DNA from: JAKIYB01 sp964590255
GTDB lineage: Bacteria; Armatimonadota; Hebobacteria; CAIYQO01
Assembly: GCA_964590255.1 (NCBI GenBank)
Contig: CAZPYA010000007.1
Location: 21,506-85,505 of the forward strand
DNA: 64,000 nucleotides
Reading direction: 5' to 3'
Both the position numbers and the translations under genes were made by a program. Position 1 is the stretch's first letter. Each line of letters opens with the position of its first letter. The notes beneath the pieces were generated by a model, which saw only the letters and a program-made list of their open reading frames with translations, was not told the DNA's origin and ran no database searches. Positions 55,888 to 63,199 of the stretch are shown here, in pieces.

Positions 55888-56644
55888 AGCCGTTATCATC
55901 AACGCCGACGATCTGGGCCTCTGGCCCTCCGTGGATAAGGGTATCTTCGACGCCTGGACCGCCGGTGTCATCAGCGACAGCAGCGTCTTCGCCAACGTCC
56001 CCAACCTCTCAGAGGTGCTGCGCCGAGGGATGGCCTTCGGCCTGCCGGTAGGCGTGCATCTCACCCTCACCCACGGAGCGCCGCTCAGCAACCCGCGCGT
56101 GCTGCCGTCGCTGGTGACGCCGGAAGGGCAATTCATGAAGCGGCGCCAGTGGCAGCGCCCGGTTCCCACCGAACAGATCCGCCGCGAATTCACCAAGCAG
56201 ATCGAAGCGGTGATGGCCTACGGCGTGCAAATCTCCCACCTGGACTGCCATCATCACATTCAGCTCTTCATGGAAGTGCAGGAAATACTCGTCGAGCTGG
56301 CGTTGAAATACGGCGTGCCCGCCCGCGCGGTGGACCCGATGATGCGCGACATGATGCGCGACGAAGGCGTGATCACCCCCGACCACTTCAGCATGGCATT
56401 CTACAACGTACAGGCCAGCGTGGAAACGCTCATCGAACTGGTGGACAACTGCCCCGGCGGCACGCTGGAAATCATGTGCCACCCCGGCTACGCCGACCAG
56501 AATCTGCCGAGCAGTTACAATGAAGAGCGCGCCCGCGAATTGGTGGCCCTCACCGACCCGCGCTGGCGCACCTTCATGGCCGCCCGCAGCATCCGCCTCG
56601 TCAGCTTCACGCAGTTGATGGACCAGGCGAAGACGGCCGGGTAA
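55877..56644 (+). CDS. chbG: ChbG/HpnK-family (YdjC-like) carbohydrate deacetylase
   Basis: 255 residues. Metal-dependent deacetylase that removes an acetyl group from chitin disaccharide or related glycans. Metal and active-site motifs: VIINADDLGLWPS near the N-terminus (Asp pair), VHLTLTHGAP, and HLDCHHHIQLF (histidine cluster). Its start lies inside the IIA gene, GGAG 8 nt upstream, so the two are translationally coupled, as the enzyme and PTS are in chitobiose operons of other bacteria. The substrate is inferred from that context. Confidence 0.92.
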   Translation: MPAEAVIINADDLGLWPSVDKGIFDAWTAGVISDSSVFANVPNLSEVLRRGMAFGLPVGVHLTLTHGAPLSNPRVLPSLVTPEGQFMKRRQWQRPVPTEQIRREFTKQIEAVMAYGVQISHLDCHHHIQLFMEVQEILVELALKYGVPARAVDPMMRDMMRDEGVITPDHFSMAFYNVQASVETLIELVDNCPGGTLEIMCHPGYADQNLPSSYNEERARELVALTDPRWRTFMAARSIRLVSFTQLMDQAKTAG

Positions 56645-56736
56645 GCCACGATCTCCACATGCCGTTGACCGTCCTGGGCAACGGCAGCGTCGCTGGGTGA
56701 AAACACTGATAGTTTGGTTCGTCTGCCGGTGGGCGA

Positions 56737-56823
56737 ATAAATGGTGACAGGAACCGTTTTCCTCCTTGCGGATAATCGCTGACCTGTTCAGGACTTGGGA
56801 AAACGGTTGCAGTCACCATTTAT
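56737..56823. repeat. REP-like long hairpin 1
   Basis: Arms 56737-56762 and 56798-56823, 26 nt with two mismatches, core AAATGGTGAC...AACCGTTTTCC, loop 35 nt. The GGTGAC-containing arms resemble REP sequences mobilised by RAYT transposases, but no such gene lies nearby. Confidence 0.82.
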
Positions 56824-56848
56824 CTATCGGTGGTGCTTGTTGCCTGGG

Positions 56849-56971
56849 GTAAATCGGTGACAGACAACGCATTACTGAGGCAGATCGGCAGCGTGTAGAC
56901 AGGTTATAGCGTTTTTATCTACGTTGCCACGACGGTTGAAAGGGGTAATGCGCAGTCAGTCACCGCTTTAC
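56849..56971. repeat. REP-like long hairpin 2
   Basis: Arms 56849-56875 and 56945-56971, 27 nt with about five mismatches, core GTAAATCGGTGAC and CGCATTAC, loop 69 nt. Both arms are flanked by GGG on one side and TGAGG on the other, suggesting a defined unit. Confidence 0.72.
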
Positions 56972-56993
56972 TGAGGTGCGTCGAACACGAGCA

Positions 56994-57380
56994 TCAGGCG
57001 TCCTCGTCGGCGTCGGCTGCGTTCGCGGCGTCCACCGCCTCTTTCCGCGCCACTGCCGTCAGGTACTCGCCGAACGCCTCCTCGCGCTCGCGGCTTTCCG
57101 CGCGCATCGTCGCGATGCGCGCGCGAGTCTCCCGCAGCCCCTCGCGGATGGCCAGTCCCACCAGCACCAGCGCCAGCAGCATGGCGACGATGCGCGGCAC
57201 CCCCGGCAGCAAGACGCCGACGGCCGCCAGCCACGCCGCCGCGCCATACAGAATGAGCGTGGCGCGCGTGCGGCCGGTGACGACGTAGATGACCGCCAGC
57301 AGCACGCCGGCGGCGATGAGGCTGACCACCGTGATGCGAGCGAGTTGCTGGGCCAGTAGTTGCGCGGCTTCACGATCCAT
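56994..57380 (-). CDS. Small membrane protein with three TM helices, unknown
   Basis: 128 residues from the ATG at 57380 (GGAG 7 nt upstream; a GTG at 57386 is too close to it). Three hydrophobic segments near residues 15-36, 41-60 and 64-80, then a charged C-terminal tail (RETRARIATMRAESREREE) ending in acidic residues. It follows cdaR by 32 nt and may belong to the cdaA unit. I do not recognise the family. Confidence 0.6.
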   Translation of the reverse strand: MDREAAQLLAQQLARITVVSLIAAGVLLAVIYVVTGRTRATLILYGAAAWLAAVGVLLPGVPRIVAMLLALVLVGLAIREGLRETRARIATMRAESREREEAFGEYLTAVARKEAVDAANAADADEDA

Positions 57381-57412
57381 AATCACGCTCCGGATGGTGC
57401 GATAAATCCCCG

Positions 57413-58354
57413 TTACCGCGGATGCACCTGAATCATCACGCGCACGGTGTCGCCTTCCACCACTCGCAGGCCGTCGGGCACGCGCAGGCGCACCGTCAGT
57501 GTCGCATTGGTGCGGATGCGGCTCACGTCCACCGGCTCCGTCTCTACATAGGCGGGTTGACGCGTCAGCACCGCCGGATCGCCGCTCAGCGTTACCTCGT
57601 CGGTGAGCAGCACGGCCGTCATGCGCAGCCGCGCCGCCGGGCGCTGCAGCTCCGGAATACGCACCCCCACCCGACGGGTGGTCTGCTCGCCGGTCAGCGA
57701 GGCCATGCGCACGGTCACCGCGGAGGTGAGCACACTCACGTTCGGCAGCGTCTCGCCGGTGGCGTCGACAGCGCGCGGCGCCAGCGCGCGCGGCGCAGTC
57801 AGCGGCACGGTGGGGTTCAGCGCGACGGTGACGAACTTCACCGCGTCCAGTTCTTTCCGCGACGGCGCCTCGATGGTTACTGTGGGCGGTTCGAGGATAT
57901 ACGAGCCCACCGAGGTGCCCGCCGGCGGCGCGACCAGGAAGGCCATGGTCACCGGACGCGTATCATGCACCAGCCGGGTGATGAGCACGGTAGCCATTGA
58001 CTTTCGCACCACTTTCACCTGGCCAGGCGAATCGAGCGTCACGGCGACGGACACCTGCACGCTGTCCTTCTTCGTCTCTTCCTCGATGGGTACGCTGGGA
58101 AAATGCACCGTCGCGTGCACATCCTGGCGCAGCAGGTTGTAAACGACATCGGACGGCCCCTGCACGAACACGCGCGCGTTCAGCGTGCCCGGATGCAGTT
58201 GCATGCCGAAGCCGGCCGGCGGCTCGCCGGTCACCTCGATAGGTATATCCATCTCGCGGATGGCTTCCTTAAAAAAGGCGATGCGCACGAAGCCCCACAG
58301 AAAGATGGCCAGCACCAGCGCGACGATAGCCAGGCGCGCGTTAGATTGTGTCAT
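57413..58354 (-). CDS. cdaR: YbbR-domain protein, CdaA partner (CdaR)
   Basis: 313 residues: N-terminal TM helix (LAIVALVLAIFLWGFVRIAF) and an extracytoplasmic part with repeated YbbR beta-domains (for example GMQLHPGTLNARVFVQGPSD and SYILEPPTVTIEAPSRKEL). YbbR proteins regulate the diadenylate cyclase encoded next to them. The ATG overlaps the end of cdaA by 4 nt, showing coupled translation. The third and fourth repeats are weaker. Confidence 0.9.
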   Translation of the reverse strand: MTQSNARLAIVALVLAIFLWGFVRIAFFKEAIREMDIPIEVTGEPPAGFGMQLHPGTLNARVFVQGPSDVVYNLLRQDVHATVHFPSVPIEEETKKDSVQVSVAVTLDSPGQVKVVRKSMATVLITRLVHDTRPVTMAFLVAPPAGTSVGSYILEPPTVTIEAPSRKELDAVKFVTVALNPTVPLTAPRALAPRAVDATGETLPNVSVLTSAVTVRMASLTGEQTTRRVGVRIPELQRPAARLRMTAVLLTDEVTLSGDPAVLTRQPAYVETEPVDVSRIRTNATLTVRLRVPDGLRVVEGDTVRVMIQVHPR

Positions 58355-59232
58355 CGCGGCACCTCCCCGCTGCTGCTGGCCGCATGGTCGCCGTCCGGTG
58401 TCGGGCGCGGCGGCTCGCGTCGCCAGAAGGGCCGATTGCCCTCCGCCGGCGCCGGCTGCAGCAGCGCCAGCAGCTTCTCCTTCAACGCACCGACCGACAG
58501 ATTGCTGATCAATTCGCCATCCACCGCCAGCGAGATCGCACCCGTCTCCTCAGAGACGACGACGATCACCGCGTCCGTCACCTCGCTGAGCCCGATGGCC
58601 GCGCGGTGGCGGGTGCCGCTGCGCGGGCTGTCATCACGGCTGGTCAGCGGGAAGAGACACATCGCCGCCGCTACCTGGAAGTGCGACACCACCACGCCGC
58701 CGTCATGCATCGGCCCGCCGGGGTGAAAAATCGTCTGCAGCAGCTCGCTGGAAACCGACCCGCCGATGCGCCGGCCCGTGGAAATGATGTCATTGAGCCC
58801 GACTTCGCGCTCGATGGCCACCAGCGCGCCGATCTTCTTCTCGGACAGCCGCCGCGCCGCGCGCACCACCTCGTTGATGATAGAGACGATGTCCTGGTTG
58901 GCGGCGGGCCGGAAAGCCTCGCGCAGGAATTTTCCGCGCCCGAGCTGCTCGATGACCAGCCGCAGCTCCGGATGAAAGAGGATTATCAGGGTGATAACCC
59001 AGTTGGAGAGGATGACGTTGAGCACCCAGTAGGTGGCCTTGAGGTTGAGGGAGTTCGCCCCGGCCACCAGGATCATGACCGCCACGAAGCCTTTGATGAG
59101 CTGCACCGCGCGGGTGCCCCGCACCAGTCGCAGCAGGAAGAAAATCCCCAGCGCCACCACGAAAATATCGATGATATCCGTGATGTGGAACGGTCGAAAG
59201 TATTTGAGCAGTTCTCCGAGGACATTCAACAT
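58351..59232 (-). CDS. cdaA: Diadenylate cyclase CdaA (c-di-AMP synthase)
   Basis: 293 residues from the ATG at 59232; a GTG at 59268 would add 12 residues and neither start has a good RBS. Three TM helices, then the DAC domain: GALVAIEREVGL, HDGGVVV (the DGA motif, here DGG) and GTRHRAAIGLSEVTD (the RHR motif). It makes c-di-AMP from two ATP; in other bacteria this controls potassium and osmotic balance and the cell wall. The C-terminus carries a 40-residue hydrophilic extension. Confidence 0.95.
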   Translation of the reverse strand: MLNVLGELLKYFRPFHITDIIDIFVVALGIFFLLRLVRGTRAVQLIKGFVAVMILVAGANSLNLKATYWVLNVILSNWVITLIILFHPELRLVIEQLGRGKFLREAFRPAANQDIVSIINEVVRAARRLSEKKIGALVAIEREVGLNDIISTGRRIGGSVSSELLQTIFHPGGPMHDGGVVVSHFQVAAAMCLFPLTSRDDSPRSGTRHRAAIGLSEVTDAVIVVVSEETGAISLAVDGELISNLSVGALKEKLLALLQPAPAEGNRPFWRREPPRPTPDGDHAASSSGEVPR

Positions 59233-59415
59233 GAGCCAACCCGCCGGATCTCGCGTGACACTGCCCACATCTTACCAGAGTCGTCCGAGAGCGTCCAGCC
59301 AATTGTCGCGGCGGTTTAGCGCGCGCCGGGCGTGGAAGAATAAGTCTGACAACATGGCGCCTCGCGCCCGGCTCCCGCGGTCGACCACCGTCGCAGTAAG
59401 GATACGGCCATGATA

Positions 59416-59444
59416 TTGACACCACCCTCGCGACCTGCTAAACT
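59416..59444 (+). promoter_or_regulatory. Promoter TTGACA-N17-TAAACT of the lipoprotein gene
   Basis: TTGACA at 59416-59421, 17 bp, TAAACT at 59439-59444. Transcription should begin at about 59451, which is only a few nt before the ATG at 59455. This favours that start and an mRNA with almost no leader. It lies inside the frame that would start at 59410. Confidence 0.6.
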
Positions 59445-59454
59445 TGCCCGGTTT

Positions 59455-59961
59455 ATGAAGTGGACGCTCGCGTCACAGTTGCGGTACACGGTGCTTGCGC
59501 TGGCGCTGCTCGCGGTATTGAGCCTGACCGGCTGTTGGAAGCCGGTGGGATTTTTCCAGCAGTCGCCGTCGCCCGCGCCGCCGCCGGTGGCCCCCGGTCC
59601 GGTGAAACCGGCCGGCGCCGCGAACCTGCAGCAGCAGGCCGTCGACACGGTCACCACCTACCTGCGCGCGTTATCGCAGGACGGCGGACACGTGCCGGAC
59701 TATGACACGGCGTATGCAATGTTATCTCGGACATCGCGCGCGAAACACACACGCGCACAGTTCGAAACGATCGGCAGGCAGGGGATACCCAACTTCGACC
59801 TGAAGACGGCGTATGCGAAAGTGAAGAACGAGACCGCCATCGTTGAGCTTTCCAACCCGGATGAGGATTCGAAGGCCCACGCCTTCCATCTGCTCCGCGA
59901 AGACGGGCAGTGGAAGGTTGTGTACCTGGGTGGCGCACCCGGCATGCCATTCGCGGAGTAA
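59455..59961 (+). CDS. Small lipoprotein of unknown function
   Basis: 168 residues. Signal peptide with lipobox LSLTGC27, so it should be a membrane-anchored lipoprotein; then a Pro-rich linker and a ~110-residue domain (TVTTYLRALSQDGGHVPDYDTAYAMLSRTSRAKHT ... DGQWKVVYLG in overlapping reading) like DUF4878/NTF2-type lumenal domains. An alternative start at 59410 has an AAGGA at a good distance but would lengthen the signal peptide and place the promoter inside the gene. It precedes rplI by 29 nt. Confidence 0.7.
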   Translation: MKWTLASQLRYTVLALALLAVLSLTGCWKPVGFFQQSPSPAPPPVAPGPVKPAGAANLQQQAVDTVTTYLRALSQDGGHVPDYDTAYAMLSRTSRAKHTRAQFETIGRQGIPNFDLKTAYAKVKNETAIVELSNPDEDSKAHAFHLLREDGQWKVVYLGGAPGMPFAE

Positions 59962-59990
59962 TCCGCACCAGGCACAGAAGGGAGATGCCA

Positions 59991-60506
59991 ATGAAAGTGA
60001 TTCTGACCGAAGAAGTGACCGGACTCGGTGAGCCCGGCAAAATCGTCGACGTGGCCCCGGGCTATGCCCGCAACTTCCTCGTCCCCCGCAAACTGGCCGT
60101 TTACGCCAACACCGCCAGCAGCCGCGAGATGGAGCACCACCGCCAGCGCCTCGAGCGCAAGCGTCAGCGCCTTATCGCCGCCGCCCGCGGCGTCACCGAG
60201 CGTCTGAACGGCCAGACGGTGACCATCGAAGCGAAGATCGGCCAGGGTGGCAAGCTGTTCGGCGCCGTCACCACCTCCGACATCGCCAACGCCATCAAGG
60301 CGCAGCTCGGCGTAGAGGTGGATCGCCGCAAGCTCCAACTTGCCGAAGCCATTCACACCACCGGCGCGCACAATGTGGACATACACCTGATGGGCGACAG
60401 CCACGCCACCATCACCGTGCAAGTCGGCACCCCGGAGCCGGCCGCCCCGGTGGCAGCCCCCGCCCCGGTCGTGGAAGACGTCCCGGCGGAAGAGGGCGGC
60501 GAGTAA
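59991..60506 (+). CDS. rplI: 50S ribosomal protein L9
   Basis: 171 residues. N-terminal rRNA-binding domain with GYARNFLVPRKLA, the long connecting helix (SREMEHHRQRLERKRQRLIA) and the C-terminal domain (KLFGAVTTSDIANAIKAQ; VDRRKLQL). An Ala/Pro/Glu-rich tail of ~25 residues extends beyond the usual end. GGGAG lies 6 nt before the ATG. A strong terminator follows. Confidence 0.97.
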   Translation: MKVILTEEVTGLGEPGKIVDVAPGYARNFLVPRKLAVYANTASSREMEHHRQRLERKRQRLIAAARGVTERLNGQTVTIEAKIGQGGKLFGAVTTSDIANAIKAQLGVEVDRRKLQLAEAIHTTGAHNVDIHLMGDSHATITVQVGTPEPAAPVAAPAPVVEDVPAEEGGE

Positions 60507-60532
60507 GCCCCGTCCCGCACGCAGGAACACCG

Positions 60533-60566
60533 AACCGGGTGAGGCCTTCAGCCTCACCCGGTTTTT
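60533..60566 (+). terminator. Intrinsic terminator of rplI
   Basis: 13-bp stem (60533-60545 with 60551-60563), 5-nt loop, T5 tail (60562-60566). It separates rplI from dnaB. Confidence 0.95.
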
Positions 60567-60677
60567 CGTGCGCGCAGCGCTGGAAAAGATTGTGGATAAC
60601 TTCCCGCCCGCTCCCCATCACAAGCGCCCGTTCATCTGGTATCATAAGGGATACTTTTTCCCTCAGGTGCACGATTC

Positions 60678-62108
60678 ATGTCGACTGGTAACCCCGTATT
60701 GGATAGAATTCCGCCGCAGAGCCTCGAGGCCGAGCAGGCGGCGTTAGGCGCCATGCTGCTGGAGCAGGAAGCGATCTCGCGCGCGGTAGAGTTGCTCTCC
60801 GCCGAGGATTTTTACCGCGAGGCGCACCGCACCATCTACCACGGCATTATCGACCTTTTCAACCGCAGCGAGCCCGTGGACCTGATCACCCTGGGCGAGT
60901 GGCTGCGCGCCCGCAACGAGCTGGACGCCGTGGGCGGCACCCTCTACCTCACCACCATCATGTCGCAGGTGCCCACCGCCGCGGGCATCGGGCACTACGC
61001 CACCATCATCCGCGCGCGTTCGCTGCAGCGCCAGCTCATCCGCGCGGCCGACGAGATCATGACCGCCGCCTACCAGAGCGACAAGGACGTGGACGACCTG
61101 GTAGACGCGAGCGAGCAGAAGATCTTCGCCATCGCCGAGCGCAGCGTCTCCAGCGGCTTCGTCCGCCTGCAAGACCTGGTGCGCCAGCAGTTCTTCGCCA
61201 TCGAGGACTCACGCGAGAACCAGACCCTGTCCAGCGGGGTCAGCACCGGCTTCGGCGAGTTGGACGCCATCACCGCCGGCCTGCACCCCACCGACCTGAT
61301 CATCCTCGCCGCCCGCCCCAGTATGGGCAAAACCGCCATGGCGCTGAACATCGCCCGTAACGTGGCGATGGATGAAAAACAACCGGTGGCCCTCTTCAGC
61401 ATCGAAATGGCAAAGGAACAGCTCGCGCTGCGCCTGCTCTGTTCCGAAGCGCGGGTGAGCCAGGACTCGGTGCGCCACTCGATGATCTCCGACGAAGACC
61501 TGACCCGCCTGGGCCGCGCCGTCGAGCACATGTGGGACTGCCCCATCTTCATCGACGACACCCCCTCCATCAGCGTGCTGGAGATGCGCGGCAAAGCCCG
61601 CCGCCTGAAGGCGCAGCACGGGCTGGGCCTTATTGTGGTGGACTACCTGCAATTGATGCACACCGGCGGCAACGCGGAAAACCGCGTGCAGGAAATCGCG
61701 CAGATCGCCCGCGGCCTGAAAGCGCTGGCCCGTGAGTTGAAAGTGCCGGTCGTCGCCCTCTCGCAGCTCTCGCGCATGGTCGAGTCGCGCCAACCCCGCC
61801 GTCCGCAGCTCTCGGACCTGCGCGAATCGGGCGCTATTGAACAGGATGCTGACCTCGTCATGTTCCTCTACCGCCCCGGCTACTACGGCGACGACGAAAT
61901 CATCCGCGCGCTTTTTGACAGCCCCACCCAACGCAAGGACCTGGAGCGCATGGAGCCCGATCAACTCCGTTCCACCCTCAACCCCCACCGCCATGTCACC
62001 GAAGTGCTTATCGCCAAGCAGCGCAACGGCCCCACCGGCACTGTCCGCCTGGTGTGGATGCCCGAACACGGCTTGTTTGGCGACGTTGAGCAGTCATATA
62101 AGGAATAG
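60678..62108 (+). CDS. dnaB: Replicative DNA helicase DnaB
   Basis: 476 residues. N-terminal primase-interacting domain (PPQSLEAEQAALGAMLLEQ), linker, and RecA-type helicase domain with Walker A ARPSMGKT, the DnaB motif FSIEMAKEQLALRLL, Walker B LGLIVVDYLQLM, and LSQLSRMVE and DLRESGAIEQDADLVMFLYR. No intein is present. A TATCAT at 60640-60645 may be its -10; the RBS is weak. The rplI-dnaB order is common in bacteria. Confidence 0.97.
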   Translation: MSTGNPVLDRIPPQSLEAEQAALGAMLLEQEAISRAVELLSAEDFYREAHRTIYHGIIDLFNRSEPVDLITLGEWLRARNELDAVGGTLYLTTIMSQVPTAAGIGHYATIIRARSLQRQLIRAADEIMTAAYQSDKDVDDLVDASEQKIFAIAERSVSSGFVRLQDLVRQQFFAIEDSRENQTLSSGVSTGFGELDAITAGLHPTDLIILAARPSMGKTAMALNIARNVAMDEKQPVALFSIEMAKEQLALRLLCSEARVSQDSVRHSMISDEDLTRLGRAVEHMWDCPIFIDDTPSISVLEMRGKARRLKAQHGLGLIVVDYLQLMHTGGNAENRVQEIAQIARGLKALARELKVPVVALSQLSRMVESRQPRRPQLSDLRESGAIEQDADLVMFLYRPGYYGDDEIIRALFDSPTQRKDLERMEPDQLRSTLNPHRHVTEVLIAKQRNGPTGTVRLVWMPEHGLFGDVEQSYKE

Positions 62109-62110
62109 CG

Positions 62111-62139
62111 AGAGCCGGCAACGTCGTTGCCGGCTCTCG
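62111..62139. terminator. Hairpin between convergent dnaB and methyltransferase genes
   Basis: 12-bp perfect stem (62111-62122 with 62128-62139), 5-nt loop. It lies 2 nt after the dnaB stop codon. No T-run follows on either strand; it may act as a bidirectional terminator or transcript stabiliser. Confidence 0.7.
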
Positions 62140-62161
62140 GTTCCGCGGGTATGGTATGCGC

Positions 62162-63046
62162 TTACGCTTTCGCCGCTGCCGCCATCGCCGCGATGTGCGC
62201 GGGCGTGGTGCCGCAGCAGCCGCCGATGATATTCGCGCCGGCGGCGATCAGCTCGGCCACACGGGCGGCCATGTCCGCCGGAGTTTCCTTGAACACCGTC
62301 GTCCCACCTTCCAGCACCGGCATGCCGGCGTTGGCGTGGATGAGAATCGGCGTGGTCGGCAGCGCCGCGCGAATCTGCCGGGTGATCTCGATCATGTTGG
62401 CAATGCCGTTACCGCAGTTGGCGCCCACCACGTCGGCGCCGGCTTCCACGGCGGCGGTGCAGGCGGCAGCCGGCTCGGCGCCCATCATGGTGCGGAAGCC
62501 GCGGGCGCCCGACTCGAAGGTGAAGGTGCAGATGATCGGCAGCGTGGTGTTTTCCTTCGCCGCCTTGATCGCCAGCGTCGCCTCGGTCACCGACGACATC
62601 GTCTCGATGCAGAAGGCGTCCGCGCCACCCTGCGCCAGCGCGATCACCTGCTCTTTGAACGCATTATACAGGTCGTCCTCGGCCACGTCACCGCCCTCGT
62701 CCTCGACGATCTGCCCGGTGGGACCCACCGACGCGGCCACATAGCCGTGGTCGCCGATGGCGGCCTTCGCCAGCTTCGCGGCGGCGACGTTGTACTCCGC
62801 CACCTTGTCCACCAGCCCGAACTCCTTCAGCTTGTAGCAGGTGCCGCCGAACGAATCGGACTCTACGATGTCGCTGCCCACCGCCACATACGCGGCGGCC
62901 ACGTCGCGCACGTCGTCCGGATGGGTGACGTTCCACGACTCCGGGCACTCGCCCGGCTGCAGGCCCTTCGCCTGTAAAAACGTGCCCCACGCGCCGTCGG
63001 AAATCAAAATCTCGCCCGCGGCGAGGCGCTCCAGCAAACTCTTCAT
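62162..63046 (-). CDS. Homocysteine S-methyltransferase-domain protein (MetH N-terminal type)
   Basis: 294 residues, a single TIM-barrel domain. The zinc-binding cysteines are present: GANCG (C211) and GGCCG (C277, C278). It starts with ISDGAWGTFLQ, as in the homocysteine domain of cobalamin-dependent methionine synthase, but the folate, cobalamin and activation domains are absent. It must therefore use a separate methyl donor, likely a corrinoid protein, given the adjacent RACo-like gene. GAAGGAG lies 6 nt before the ATG. Confidence 0.9.
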   Translation of the reverse strand: MKSLLERLAAGEILISDGAWGTFLQAKGLQPGECPESWNVTHPDDVRDVAAAYVAVGSDIVESDSFGGTCYKLKEFGLVDKVAEYNVAAAKLAKAAIGDHGYVAASVGPTGQIVEDEGGDVAEDDLYNAFKEQVIALAQGGADAFCIETMSSVTEATLAIKAAKENTTLPIICTFTFESGARGFRTMMGAEPAAACTAAVEAGADVVGANCGNGIANMIEITRQIRAALPTTPILIHANAGMPVLEGGTTVFKETPADMAARVAELIAAGANIIGGCCGTTPAHIAAMAAAAKA

Positions 63047-63107
63047 CTCATGCTCCTTCTCGATTCGAGTGGTAATGATAACCTATTTTCATCGTCCGCA
63101 CAGCAGC

Positions 63108-63191
63108 AAATGGGGACTGTAACGAATTTCCCCGCATATCCGCACGGCAGCGACTATCTGCTCAGCGCGAAATTCGTTGCTGTACCCATTT
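63108..63191. repeat. REP-like long hairpin 3
   Basis: Arms 63108-63130 and 63169-63191, 23 nt with three mismatches, core AAATGGGGAC...AACGAATTTC, loop 38 nt. Arm sequence and geometry are close to the hairpin at 56737-56823. Confidence 0.78.
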
Positions 63192-63199
63192 CCCGCCGG

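Larger units (their letters stand above)
56645..56993. other. Intergenic region with two REP-like hairpins
   Basis: 349 nt between chbG and the next gene contain no plausible gene. Nearly the whole stretch from 56737 to 56971 is taken up by two long imperfect inverted repeats; 56645-56736 shows nothing recognisable. Confidence 0.8.
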
